DNA of 48,225 bases from Microcoleus sp. FACHB-831 (GTDB lineage Bacteria; Cyanobacteriota; Cyanobacteriia; Cyanobacteriales; FACHB-T130), in NCBI RefSeq assembly GCF_014695585.1, contig NZ_JACJON010000066.1, forward strand, positions 1 through 48,225, in the 5' to 3' direction. Position 1 is the first letter of the stretch, and each line of letters starts with the position of its first letter. Of the stretch, positions 27,489 to 36,771 are shown in pieces. Both the position numbers and the translations under genes were made by a program. Under the pieces are notes generated by a model that was not told where the DNA came from, did no database searches, and saw only the letters and a program-made list of their open reading frames with translations.

Positions 27489-30400
27489 TTATGAGGTTTT
27501 ACCACATTGTTGAAGTTCTATTTCCAAAGCAGTTGTAACTTTTTGGTACTCAGCTTCAAGCTGCGAAAATTTGTCTAATCCACCTGAGATAGCGCTGCTT
27601 CTTGCCATTAACTCTAATTCTTCGCACAAGTGCGAGAAAGCGATCGCGCCACATACAGCACTGGTGGACTTGAGAGTATGACTTGCTTGTTGTAGAGCCT
27701 TGGCGTCTTGTTGAGCGATCGCCGCTTTAATTACTGCAAGCAGTTGGGGAGCATCTGCCAAATAACTATCAATTATCTCAGCCAACAAATTTAAATCATC
27801 TCCGCCCCCTATTTCTCTTAACGCTTGTAAAGTTTTTGCATCCAGAGGACTTATAGGTTTACTTGCTGTCTGGGGCTGACATTTGCTAAGAGCCTCAATT
27901 ACCTCATTTACCCTAATTGGTTTGCTGATATAGTCATCCATGCCTGCATCAAAACATTCCTGGCGATCGCTCTCCATAGCATTCGCTGTCATGGCAATAA
28001 TTCGAGGACGTTCAGTTGGCAACCATTGCTTACATATCAGTCGAGATACTGTCAAACCATCCATCTCTGGCATTTGTACATCCATTAGCACCACATCATA
28101 AGACATGATGCGTAGCTGTTCTAGCACCTCCAATCCATTCCCTGCTACATCTGCCCTATACCCCAATCTTCGCAACAAATGCAAAGCAACTTTCTGGTTA
28201 ACAGGATTATCTTCCGCTAACAAAATCCGTAGCGGTAAACGTTCTCCTAATTTGTTGTCAAATTGAGAAGGATTAGGGCTGTTTTCTTTAAAAGGAACGA
28301 ATTGCTTGCATAAAATACTACTCAAAACATTGCGTAATTGTGATTGTTTAATAGGCTTATTCAAAACCGCTGCAAACTTTACTGGTGAACAATGAAAACT
28401 AGATTCTGATCTACCTATCGAAGTCAACATTACTAAAGGCAATTCTTCACATCCCGGCATCTGGCGTATGGCTGCGGCTAGCTCTAAGCCATTCATTTGG
28501 GGCATCTGCATATCGAGGATCGCGATATCAAATGTCTCACCTTGACGCAGTAATTCCAAAGCATAAGCAGCCGAGCTAGCACCCCGGGAAATCATCTCGA
28601 AGTTATGGGCTTGTAGAGTGAGAATTTGCCTATTAGTAGCATTATCATCAACAATTAGCATTCGCTTGCCCTTTAACTGAGAATGAGTTGGTTGTAACTC
28701 ACCTGGGCAAGATTGGGCATCTGCTGATTTAGCGCCTATAGTGAAATAAAAAGTAGAACCATGGTTAAATTTTGGATGTAAATTTACAGCGCTTTCCTCG
28801 CAAGGCTCCTCAACTTTAGACTTTGACCTGTTCAGAGCCTGGTTAGCATCTAACGCAAAATTAGCAGAGGGATTTCCACCCACTTTACCTCCACTTTCTA
28901 CCCACATAGTACCGCCCATCAGTTCGCTCAATCGTCTGCTAATAGCAAGGCCTAAACCCGTGCCACCAAATTGGCGAGTAGTGGAAGAATCTACTTGGCT
29001 AAATGCCTTAAACAAGCGATTCATCCTGACTTCTGGAATACCGATACCAGTATCTTCGATCGCAAATTGAATCTCGTACTCAGTTGGCAGTTTTTCGTTA
29101 GCAATGGCATCTAAAGGCTGGGCTGTTACTGAAACAACAACTTCCCCTAATTCGGTAAATTTAACGGCGTTACCAAGTAAATTAACTATAATTTGGCGTA
29201 ATCTGGTAGCATCTCCCACAATTGCAGTTGGGGTTGGAGGAGAAATTATATAAGCAAGTTCCAAACCTTTTTGGGTGGCTTGTTGAGCTAGTAAGTCTAG
29301 ACATTCTTCAATACAAATTTGCAGATTAAAAGTTTGTTCTTCTAATTCCAATTTACCAGATTCGATTTTAGAGAAATCTAGGATTTCGTTAATAATTGTC
29401 AGCAAAGCATCGCCGCTGGTGCGAATTGTTTCCACAAAATCTTGTTGTACAGAAGTTAGCTTGGTATCGAGCAATAAACCTGTCATGCCGATCACGCCGT
29501 TCATTGGCGTGCGGATTTCGTGGCTCATAGTTGCCAGAAACTCGCTCTTGGCTCGCGCCGCCGCTTCGGCCATTTCTTTAGCTATTTGGAGTTCGTTCTC
29601 GGCCTGCTTTCGCACGCTTATATCACGGCAAACACAAACCATTCCCCCATCTGCGATCGCTGTCAAAGAAATACCTTGGACAAAGGTGCTGCCATCTCCT
29701 TTTCTAGGAGTTGCTTCGCCATGCCAGTAACCTTTTGACCGCACGCTGAGAAGGAATTCGCGCTCCAAACGCTCTATTTCTTTTTGGTTGTAATGTTCTT
29801 GCCATTTCTTGCCTAATAATTCTGCGGCAGAACTGTATCCAAACAGATTGATATAAGCCTTATTCAGGTAAAGGTACTCGCCGTTACTATTAATAATGGC
29901 GATGCCGTCCATTGCGGCTTCCACAGCCATTAGCTGTCTTTGCAAAGCTTCCTCTGTTTGCTGACGCTCGGTGATTTCTTTTTCTAGTTTTTGGTTGGCA
30001 AGTTCAACTTGTTTGGAGCGCCGTTGGGATTTTTGGGCAAGATAAACCGCCAACGCTAACATCCACGCTATTAGCAACCCACCAATTAACGCTACTTTGG
30101 GTAGGAGCGATCGCTCTTTTTCTAGTAACTCTGATGTTGGCTCAACCACGACTCGCCAATATGGGTGTCCTGCTAATTCTGGATCGTGGCGATCGCCATA
30201 TAAATCTATTTTTATTTCCTCACTCCATTTCGAGTCGGTTTGTTTGTTAACCCTGTTAAACCTGTATACTTCCTCCTTTCCATCAAATACAACCAAAGAG
30301 TATCCATGTAGAAGCTGATCGTCCAAGATGGTATCTAGCAATTGCTCAACTCGAAACACTCCCGCAATAAAACCGTCAAATTTTTGCTTTTGGAAAATCG

Positions 30401-30941
30401 GAACGTAAACTAAAAACCCCTTACCGCCTTGAACTAAATTTATAGAACCCGTAACTGTAACATCACCACTATTTCGCGCTGCTTCTAAAGCCCTACGGCG
30501 TCGCTCCTCAAAATTTAGCTTTAAGTTTTGGGCTGCTTCGTTTCCTGCTAGGGGGACAATCCAGCGCACCTTGAATGATGAGTCTATCCACTCGATGGCT
30601 TGGAAACCTTTGTAGTCATTTATATGAATCTGTGCATCAGCTTCCCACTCAGGTTTGGGAGTCCCGCCGCGTATCTCCCAGCGTTTGGACATCCTTACTA
30701 ACGCCGATATTCGAGCGTTGAGCTGAGTTGTAAATTGGGTTTTTACCTTTGAGGATTCGGCTTGCATCATCTGCTGAATTTGCGATCGCTCGTCAGCCAG
30801 CAATCCTTGCCAAAGCAACAGACTAGCTGCGGAGATTCCCATCCCAATACAAACAGGTAACCATCTAGAATAGATGGGAATTTTGCTCGCAATCGCCGCT
30901 ACGAGTTTAGCCCAACGCTCGCTTGATTTTTCTAGGTTCAT
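27489..30941 (-). CDS. CHASE-like hybrid sensor kinase with PAS, two receivers and Hpt
   Basis: 1150 residues. Two membrane segments (about 25-45 and 280-303) enclose an extracytoplasmic CHASE-type sensor. A PAS domain with PAC follows (about 335-450, RQLMAVEAAMDGIAIINSNG). HisKA has H474 in MSHEIRTPMNG; HATPase carries EDTGIGIP and FGGTGLGLAIS. Two receivers follow, with D810 (ILDMQMPQMNG) and D954 (LMDVQMPEMDG), and a C-terminal Hpt with H1088 in ASHTLKSTS. All phosphotransfer residues are intact, so it should run a full His-Asp-Asp-His relay to a separate regulator. CHASE-like domains bind small ligands outside the membrane, but the ligand is unknown. About 34 bp separate its end from the Rpn gene, on the same strand. 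Confidence 0.93.
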   Translation of the reverse strand: MNLEKSSERWAKLVAAIASKIPIYSRWLPVCIGMGISAASLLLWQGLLADERSQIQQMMQAESSKVKTQFTTQLNARISALVRMSKRWEIRGGTPKPEWEADAQIHINDYKGFQAIEWIDSSFKVRWIVPLAGNEAAQNLKLNFEERRRRALEAARNSGDVTVTGSINLVQGGKGFLVYVPIFQKQKFDGFIAGVFRVEQLLDTILDDQLLHGYSLVVFDGKEEVYRFNRVNKQTDSKWSEEIKIDLYGDRHDPELAGHPYWRVVVEPTSELLEKERSLLPKVALIGGLLIAWMLALAVYLAQKSQRRSKQVELANQKLEKEITERQQTEEALQRQLMAVEAAMDGIAIINSNGEYLYLNKAYINLFGYSSAAELLGKKWQEHYNQKEIERLEREFLLSVRSKGYWHGEATPRKGDGSTFVQGISLTAIADGGMVCVCRDISVRKQAENELQIAKEMAEAAARAKSEFLATMSHEIRTPMNGVIGMTGLLLDTKLTSVQQDFVETIRTSGDALLTIINEILDFSKIESGKLELEEQTFNLQICIEECLDLLAQQATQKGLELAYIISPPTPTAIVGDATRLRQIIVNLLGNAVKFTELGEVVVSVTAQPLDAIANEKLPTEYEIQFAIEDTGIGIPEVRMNRLFKAFSQVDSSTTRQFGGTGLGLAISRRLSELMGGTMWVESGGKVGGNPSANFALDANQALNRSKSKVEEPCEESAVNLHPKFNHGSTFYFTIGAKSADAQSCPGELQPTHSQLKGKRMLIVDDNATNRQILTLQAHNFEMISRGASSAAYALELLRQGETFDIAILDMQMPQMNGLELAAAIRQMPGCEELPLVMLTSIGRSESSFHCSPVKFAAVLNKPIKQSQLRNVLSSILCKQFVPFKENSPNPSQFDNKLGERLPLRILLAEDNPVNQKVALHLLRRLGYRADVAGNGLEVLEQLRIMSYDVVLMDVQMPEMDGLTVSRLICKQWLPTERPRIIAMTANAMESDRQECFDAGMDDYISKPIRVNEVIEALSKCQPQTASKPISPLDAKTLQALREIGGGDDLNLLAEIIDSYLADAPQLLAVIKAAIAQQDAKALQQASHTLKSTSAVCGAIAFSHLCEELELMARSSAISGGLDKFSQLEAEYQKVTTALEIELQQCGKTS

Positions 30942-31166
30942 TTTATTCCGCCATTTTGAAAGCCTTTTCCTAAATTTAGGATTCCCATCCCCAGTATGAA
31001 AATTGCATTTGCCTGGAAAGTTGGAGTAATTTTAGATAATGTTACGGCTTAGACAAATAAAAGCAGCATTTTTCCTATAACCATCCGCTCCTCGACAAGT
31101 GTTATGCCAAGAAGCTAGATTTAAACAATATTCAACTTTTACTTAACTCTTGATTTCTCTGCAAAT

Positions 31167-32321
31167 CTATGTTTTGTCGGTAACATCATCCCCGTTAGGA
31201 TTATCTCCTGTTTTTGTTGCTACGGCAGGCAACTTTGAAGACTCAGGTAATTCAGCAGAGTCAGCGACGACAACTATCTCCACATCGTTTTTATTATCAC
31301 TGCCCCATTTATCAAGAATATCTTTGATTAAGGCTTCTTTTATCCAAACCTGAGCAACAACAGTTAGAGGTATGGACATTAGCAGTCCTAAAGAGCCAAA
31401 AGCTGTAGTAAAAACAAGTTGAGATAATAACGTCACAGCTGGTAACAGAGATACCTGTTGCGACATGATATAGGGTGTTAGTAAATTGCTTTCAAACTGC
31501 TGAATGATAATATAAAGAGCCAAAACAAAAACTGATTTCCAAGGGGCATCTAAAAGAGCAATTCCCATTGGCAATACAACGCTTAAAGTCGGGCCAATAT
31601 TGGGAATAAAATTCAGCAATCCTGCCAAAACGCCACTAGCGATCGCCAATCTTATTCCTAAAATTGTCAGTCCAAGCCAACTCAATATGGCAATAACGCT
31701 CATGCTGATAAAAGCGCCGCCCAGCCATGCCCCTAGCGATACTTCGCACTCAGAAAGAATGCCATCCGCCCGACGCCGATAGAACGACGGAAACAACCTC
31801 AAAAACGCCTTGCGGTAAGCTTGGGGATTGACTAACAGCATTATGGTCAAAACAAGCACCAGCAACAAATTGAGGACAACTCCCAGCGAGCCTGAAAAAA
31901 CTGCTACCGAGCCTCCCAAGAGCCTATTTAGAAAAGGCTGGAGTTGCTGCACCAAACTATCAACATCTGGTATGTAAGGAAGCAACTGCGCTGGAAGCCT
32001 GCTTCTCAACTGATTTTGCCAATCGCTTACCAGTGCTAACACTTGGGGAAACTTCGTTGTCGTCAATTCTTGAAATTCAGCAGCGAACGGCGGCACAATC
32101 AGCAAGAAAAATCCTGTGATGGCGCTTGCTAAAATTCCCACCGACAGCAGTACAGCCAAGAGCCGGGGTACACGCTTGCTTTGCAGCCACCGCGCTAGCC
32201 TGTTCAAGGCAGTCGCTAACACAACAGCGACAAACACCAGCAGCAGCACTTGCCTAATTTGCCACAGTACGTAAAACGAAATAACGACAGCTAGTAAACC
32301 AATCCACTGACCTAAATTCAC
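31167..32321 (-). CDS. AI-2E family (PerM/UPF0118) transporter
   Basis: About 384 residues from the GTG at 32321. That start has GGGAG 9 nt upstream and yields VNLGQWIGLLAVVISFYVLW, the usual opening of cyanobacterial members; an ATG at 32390 would add 23 unrelated residues. Seven to eight membrane helices are visible, with the characteristic central segment GLLNFIPNIGPTLS and PLTVVAQVW near the end. The C-terminal tail is acidic. The family includes a quorum-signal exporter (TqsA), Na+/H+ antiporters and many uncharacterised carriers, so no substrate is assigned. The small gene at 32445-32639 lies upstream on the same strand. Confidence 0.88.
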   Translation of the reverse strand: MNLGQWIGLLAVVISFYVLWQIRQVLLLVFVAVVLATALNRLARWLQSKRVPRLLAVLLSVGILASAITGFFLLIVPPFAAEFQELTTTKFPQVLALVSDWQNQLRSRLPAQLLPYIPDVDSLVQQLQPFLNRLLGGSVAVFSGSLGVVLNLLLVLVLTIMLLVNPQAYRKAFLRLFPSFYRRRADGILSECEVSLGAWLGGAFISMSVIAILSWLGLTILGIRLAIASGVLAGLLNFIPNIGPTLSVVLPMGIALLDAPWKSVFVLALYIIIQQFESNLLTPYIMSQQVSLLPAVTLLSQLVFTTAFGSLGLLMSIPLTVVAQVWIKEALIKDILDKWGSDNKNDVEIVVVADSAELPESSKLPAVATKTGDNPNGDDVTDKT

Positions 32322-32444
32322 AGATGAAGACTCCCAGGCTATCTGGCAACAATTCCCATTCAATTCAGCTAGATTAGCCGATATTGGCATCTTCGCCTAG
32401 CTTCTTTGGGCTTAGCCACAACAGGGGATTGAGCATCCGGGGGC

Positions 32445-32639
32445 TCAATGCACTTGCCCGCCTTGCCACGCCCGCCAGCCTAGAACTCCAGCCATAATTA
32501 GTGCGGGTAAAAACACAGCAATCAATACATTAGCTGATGTCGGAGCAATAGATAATGCCCCACCGCCGTACTTAATTAAAATTGACAGTGCAGCAGAGAT
32601 AACTAGCACCTTGAAAATGAATCCAGCCTGATTTCCCAT
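32445..32639 (-). CDS. Small two-helix membrane protein, unknown function
   Basis: 64 residues from the ATG at 32639. An in-frame TTG at 32654 adds only five residues. Two hydrophobic segments (about 5-24 and 37-58) are joined by a short Gly/Pro/Ser loop, and the end is polar (GWRAWQGGQVH). Short proteins of this form are conserved in cyanobacteria next to various genes; none has a role I can name. It is 123 bp upstream of the AI-2E gene start on the same strand and is divergent from ftsH. Confidence 0.65.
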   Translation of the reverse strand: MGNQAGFIFKVLVISAALSILIKYGGGALSIAPTSANVLIAVFLPALIMAGVLGWRAWQGGQVH

Positions 32640-32742
32640 GTAGTTGTACGGCAATACGGATTGAAGTAGGGGTAGACACCGAACGGAGCGATCGCATCTT
32701 GCTTTCTACAATAACTCCAGTAGCTAAACCATCAGATAAATC

Positions 32743-34683
32743 ATGCCTGTTGAAACTAATAACAAACGTCCTATCAAAACTCCCAAGCCCAGGCTGTTTG
32801 GTGGTAGTTTATTGATTCTACTGACAGTCCTGCTACTGTTAAACTTTATCATTCCCACTTTTGGCCCCCGTCCTCCCCAAGTTGCCTACAGTGACTTTAT
32901 TGCACAAGTAGAAGCAAATAAGGTTGACCGGGCTATTGTTGGTGGCGATCGCATCGAGTATGTGCTGAAATCGCAGCCGACTGGCGATAACACCTTACCA
33001 CCTCAAGCCTTTGTCACTACACCCGTAGCACTCGATCTAGATCTGCCCAAAATTCTGCGGGATCATAACGTCCAGTTTGGCGCACCTGCTCCTGACACCA
33101 ACGGCTGGATCGGCACTCTCCTGAGTTGGGTTGTTCCCCCCGTGATTTTCTTCGGCATCTGGGGCTGGCTGATGAACCGGGGTGGAGGTGCTGGTGGCGC
33201 TGCCTTGACTGTAGGTAAAAGTAAGGCGCGAATTTACTCAGAAGGCAGCACTGGGATCAAGTTTACCGATGTCGCTGGCGTCGATGAAGCCAAGGCGGAA
33301 CTACAAGAAATTGTCGATTTCTTGAAAAACGCCGGGAAATACACCCGTCTGGGAGCTAAAATCCCCAAAGGCGTGCTGCTGGTCGGCCCTCCGGGAACTG
33401 GTAAGACGCTGCTAGCAAAGGCGATCGCTGGTGAAGCAAGCGTCCCGTTCTTCAGTATCTCTGGCTCTGAGTTCATTGAGTTGTTCGTCGGCGTTGGTGC
33501 TGCACGAGTCCGCGACTTATTTGAACAAGCCAAAAAACAATCTCCTTGTATCGTCTTTATCGACGAATTAGACGCACTAGGCAAATCTCGCGGCGGTGCT
33601 GGTGGCTTTGTTGGCGGTAACGACGAACGCGAACAAACCCTCAACCAGTTGCTCACCGAGATGGATGGCTTTGACGGCAATACTGGCGTAATTATCGTCG
33701 CCGCCACTAACCGTCCGGAAGTCCTAGATCCAGCTTTGCGCCGTCCGGGTCGCTTTGACCGCCAAGTTGTTGTAGACCGCCCTGATAAAATTGGTCGGGA
33801 AGCCATTCTCAATGTCCACGCCAGAACTGTCAAATTGTCTGATGAAGTCCAAATAAGCGTAATTGCCGCTCGCACTCCTGGCTTTGCTGGTGCGGATTTG
33901 GCTAATTTGGTCAACGAAGCGGCGCTGCTGGCGGCACGTCAGAACCGCGACGCCGTGATGATGGCAGACTTCAACGAAGCGCTAGAGCGAGTTGTGGCTG
34001 GTTTAGAGAAGCGATCGCGCGTACTCAACGAAATTGAAAAGAAAACTGTCGCTTATCACGAAGTCGGTCACGCTATTATCGGTGCTTTGATGCCGGGAGC
34101 GGGTAAGGTGGAAAAAATCTCCATCGTCCCTCGCGGTGTAGGAGCGCTTGGCTACACTCTACAAATGCCAGAAGAAGACCGCTTCTTGATGGTGGAAGAT
34201 GAAATTCGCGGTCGCATTGCTACTCTTTTAGGCGGTCGTTCTGCGGAAGAAATAATCTTCGGTAAGGTGTCAACTGGCGCTAGCGACGACATTCAAAAAG
34301 CAACAGATTTAGCCGAACGCGCTGTTACTCTCTACGGTATGAGCGATGAACTTGGCCCCGTTGCTTTTGAGAAGCCGCAGCAACAGTTTATCGAAGGTTA
34401 CGGCAATCCGCGCCGCTCGGTTAGTCCCAAAGTTGCAGAGCAGATAGATCGGCAAGTCAAGGAAACTATTGATGGAGCGCATCACATTGCCTTAACAATT
34501 CTCGACACTAACCGGGACTTGTTGGAAGAAACGGCGCAAACGCTGCTGCAAAAAGAAGTCTTAGAAGGGCCAACATTGCGCGAGCAACTCAATCGCGCTC
34601 AATCACCTGCTGAGTTGGATGAATGGTTGCGTAGCGGCAAATTCCCTTCAGGAATGCAGCTTAAGCAACTGGCTATAGTCTAA
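32743..34683 (+). CDS. ftsH: ATP-dependent zinc metalloprotease FtsH
   Basis: 646 residues, the expected size. Two membrane helices (about 20-40 and 122-141) flank a lumenal or periplasmic domain. The AAA module has Walker A GPPGTGKT, Walker B VFIDELDA, the pore segment [11 protein letters not shown] and the second region of homology [19 protein letters not shown]. The Zn site is HEVGH at 439-443, with a downstream Asp in [11 protein letters not shown] as third ligand. It extracts and degrades membrane proteins. Cyanobacteria have four FtsH types in hetero-hexamers, including those repairing photosystem II; the long N-terminus looks closest to the FtsH1/FtsH4 side, but that is uncertain. A HIP1-containing hairpin at 34707 follows. 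Confidence 0.97.
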   Translation: MPVETNNKRPIKTPKPRLFGGSLLILLTVLLLLNFIIPTFGPRPPQVAYSDFIAQVEANKVDRAIVGGDRIEYVLKSQPTGDNTLPPQAFVTTPVALDLDLPKILRDHNVQFGAPAPDTNGWIGTLLSWVVPPVIFFGIWGWLMNRGGGAGGAALTVGKSKARIYSEGSTGIKFTDVAGVDEAKAELQEIVDFLKNAGKYTRLGAKIPKGVLLVGPPGTGKTLLAKAIAGEASVPFFSISGSEFIELFVGVGAARVRDLFEQAKKQSPCIVFIDELDALGKSRGGAGGFVGGNDEREQTLNQLLTEMDGFDGNTGVIIVAATNRPEVLDPALRRPGRFDRQVVVDRPDKIGREAILNVHARTVKLSDEVQISVIAARTPGFAGADLANLVNEAALLAARQNRDAVMMADFNEALERVVAGLEKRSRVLNEIEKKTVAYHEVGHAIIGALMPGAGKVEKISIVPRGVGALGYTLQMPEEDRFLMVEDEIRGRIATLLGGRSAEEIIFGKVSTGASDDIQKATDLAERAVTLYGMSDELGPVAFEKPQQQFIEGYGNPRRSVSPKVAEQIDRQVKETIDGAHHIALTILDTNRDLLEETAQTLLQKEVLEGPTLREQLNRAQSPAELDEWLRSGKFPSGMQLKQLAIV

Positions 34684-34706
34684 TCGGTTATTTAGTTGAA
34701 AATCTG

Positions 34707-34746
34707 GCGATCGCTTTTCTTTCAAAGGGAGCGATCGCTTTTCTTT
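34707..34746 (+). terminator. Terminator of ftsH built from two HIP1 octamers
   Basis: Two GCGATCGC octamers, spaced by about 16 nt that hold a smaller CTTT/AAAG stem, pair with each other and are followed by TTTTCTTTT. It starts 24 bp after the ftsH stop codon. HIP1 sites are self-complementary, so any close pair can form such a hairpin. Confidence 0.6.
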
Positions 34747-34847
34747 TGCAGCTACTTCTACTATCTAATACTGCAAAATAATATTTCTCAAGATTTCAAT
34801 TTTTGTCGCGTATGTAACTGTAAATTAATGCCTTTTAGCCATTGAAA

Positions 34848-35138
34848 CTAAAACGGCAAGCAGCAAGGAATGATAATACAGCCACCAGTCGCTTTCGTCG
34901 CTCTCAAAGTTTGGCTCGCCTCGTTACAACTGCGGAACCTTTGCAGAGATATACCCACTGCTGACATCAAACTTTGCTCGCCCAAGACGCTTTTTACATA
35001 GTCCGAGCAAGAATAGCCACCGTGCAAAACTCTATGGGCACAAGAAAACCCTTTCCGGGGGGAAATATACTTTTGATATGCACTAATAGAGTCTATAGCA
35101 ATTGTCTGGGCTAAGGAATTAACGCTGCTAGTTTGCAT
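34848..35138 (-). CDS. YidD-like membrane protein insertion efficiency factor
   Basis: 96 residues from the ATG at 35138; an upstream TTG at 35159 has no ribosome-binding site. The family core is recognisable: ISAYQKYISPRKGFSC followed by a Cys/Ser/Tyr segment (YSCSDYVK) and a later RFRSC. This is a divergent form of YidD: the usual CRFYPTCSxY motif is replaced by a longer CAHRVLHGGYSCSDY, and the end carries extra cysteines (GGCIIIPCCLPF). YidD helps YidC insert membrane proteins. It lies 165 bp past ftsH, convergent with it. The four cysteine clusters could bind a metal or form disulfides; that is speculation. Confidence 0.75.
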   Translation of the reverse strand: MQTSSVNSLAQTIAIDSISAYQKYISPRKGFSCAHRVLHGGYSCSDYVKSVLGEQSLMSAVGISLQRFRSCNEASQTLRATKATGGCIIIPCCLPF

Positions 35139-35391
35139 TACAGTGTAGATTGTAAACAACTTACGCTCTGTTCTATCCCACTAGAAATTTTTCTTACTCT
35201 GCTAAAGGGATGAGTTTTACCAGCGTTATTAATTGAGCCAGATAAAATCTAAAATCTTAAGCTGCCCTCGATACCTACGTTTGACATAAGCAGCTTTGCG
35301 CCTCACGACCGATCCCACTTATCTGCGTAAATTCTTATCGTGCTAACTACTATGGAGCGTAGCAGCGTTTTCACTGAAATAGGCCTAGCTT
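35139..35391. other. 253-bp intergenic stretch without a gene
   Basis: No coding frame of note lies between the YidD-like gene start and the small exported-protein gene end. It should contain the YidD-like promoter. I see no clear hairpin. Confidence 0.35.
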
Positions 35392-35553
35392 CTAGGGTTG
35401 CAACTGGGTACTAGCTTGTTGAATCGGTTCGTTAATTTGTTCAGCAGTGTCAGCGGATGCGGGAGTAAAGTTGAAGAGATGGGCAGCTAGAGCAACGCTG
35501 GCTAATAAGTATACGGTTGCGCTCAAACCCATAAGTATTTTGGCTTTCATCAT
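35392..35553 (-). CDS. Small exported protein, unknown function
   Basis: 53 residues, from two adjacent Met codons at 35553 and 35550. The N-terminus is a good signal peptide: MMKAKILMGL, a hydrophobic core SATVYLLASVALAAHL, then a possible signal peptidase site after ASA in TPASADT. The mature part would be only about 20 residues, Gln/Thr-rich (EQINEPIQQASTQLQP). A weak AGGG about 11 nt upstream is the only ribosome-binding candidate. It could be a real micro-protein or the remains of a longer gene; conservation would decide. Confidence 0.5.
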   Translation of the reverse strand: MMKAKILMGLSATVYLLASVALAAHLFNFTPASADTAEQINEPIQQASTQLQP

Positions 35554-35662
35554 CTGTTTGTTTGCACCCTAACAATCTATATCAGTGATATTACTGAAAA
35601 AAACAAGCATTGTCATCTATCTAGTGGTAAATCAACTAAACGCAGCGCTAAGGCTGGAAATA

Positions 35663-36004
35663 TTAGTATTTGCGATCGCTCGTCTCTAACTGTTTGATTC
35701 TCAACTGCAAATCCATATCATCAACGCCAACAATTGTTTCTAAGTTATCGATGCGTTCTAAGAGCGCTTGTACCTGATGAGGTTGCAAGGAGTAGGCGGA
35801 TTTTTTATCAGAACCCCAAATGGCAACGGTGCTAGCAGCAGCGCTGGCGATAACGGCTAGGGGAATAATTGGCCCGCTCTTAGTAACGGCTGAAAGCGGA
35901 ATGCAAATTGCTATCATCCCAACTGCTATGCCCCAGATTTTTGTGCTGACAGCAGAGCGCATATCTGCGGATTGTGCTGAATTTTGTTCAAATAGCTTGG
36001 ACAT
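35663..36004 (-). CDS. Small membrane protein with C-terminal coiled coil
   Basis: 113 residues. A polar N-terminus of about 20 residues leads to two close hydrophobic segments (about 22-40 and 44-63). The rest (about 70-110) is a helix with leucine/isoleucine spacing typical of a coiled coil (VQALLERIDNLETIVGVDDMDLQLRIKQLE). This suits a membrane-tethered oligomer. No family is recognised. It runs in the same direction as the small exported-protein gene 109 bp downstream. Confidence 0.68.
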   Translation of the reverse strand: MSKLFEQNSAQSADMRSAVSTKIWGIAVGMIAICIPLSAVTKSGPIIPLAVIASAAASTVAIWGSDKKSAYSLQPHQVQALLERIDNLETIVGVDDMDLQLRIKQLETSDRKY

Positions 36005-36302
36005 GGCTTTTTGGTGTTCGTGGATTTCTTATGTTCTAGGTTGCCAGGTACCTAGTGAATACCGATTCCTGCCAATGGGTCATCCTAACGGGTTAAGTAT
36101 TACTACTTATGCATTATAAAGGATTCCGGATAAGAGGGCGATCGCTCTACGACGACGCTCCGCATCATCCCTCAAAAGCTAGAAGTTTTACCTAGAAAAT
36201 ATCTATGCATTTATGAAAGAGAATTGCAGCTTTGTAACAAAAACGTCACACAAAGTTTATAAATAAATATTGCGGGTCGTTGAAATACTTGTTAAGGTGT
36301 GC

Positions 36303-36470
36303 TTAAGCAGTTACTTCTGGTAAATGTTCGTATTTAGGAGACGTGCCATCAATGCTATACATCAATATTGGCTGTTCACCGATTAACTGAGTCCAGAAAT
36401 GCCTAAAAATATTTCTCTAACGGCTCGCTGCCAACTTTCTTGCAAGACGAAGGAGAAATATTGTTGTTGA
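36303..36470 (-). pseudogene. Possible frameshifted gene remnant
   Basis: Two short frames on the minus strand read as protein-like and join across a run of five T. The first gives YQQQYFSFVLQESWQRAVRE and the second, one frame over, gives FWTQLIGEQPILMYSIDG and ends at 36303. Neither has a start codon, and the first is closed by a stop just upstream. I do not recognise the family. It may be chance. Confidence 0.3.
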
Positions 36471-36563
36471 TAGTTTGGCTGCGCTTAAGACTGGTGCATT
36501 TTGGTACTCAATGCAAACCTAGTATGTTGCCAGTTAGACTCAACTTCACCCAATTTTACTGAT

Positions 36564-36625
36564 AGACATTTCTCAGGTTTGTATAAAAGCAAAAGTGTTC
36601 CCTGCAAGATTAGTGAGAAATGTCT
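36564..36625. repeat. Perfect 12-bp inverted repeat
   Basis: AGACATTTCTCA (36564-36575) and TGAGAAATGTCT (36614-36625) pair exactly around 38 nt. The 767-bp stretch 36005-36771 holds this, the possible remnant at 36303 and HIP1, but no complete gene. The repeat could be the ends of a miniature element or an RNA hairpin in the leader of the SDR gene 147 bp further on. Confidence 0.6.
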
Positions 36626-36771
36626 TGCTCTCAAAGAATTAGTCCAATTCATACCTGAATTACGATTCACTGCTTGTATTTGCCCCATGCTTTCATATTG
36701 CATCTGCAAAATATTTAAGTGCGGCATATATGGCGGACGCAGTGACTCCTCAACTATGGAGACTTTAAGCA

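Noticed and set aside
34690-34750. HIP1 pair after ftsH taken as a protein-binding operator
   Set aside because: HIP1 octamers occur all over the window. The following T-rich tract makes a terminator the simpler explanation.
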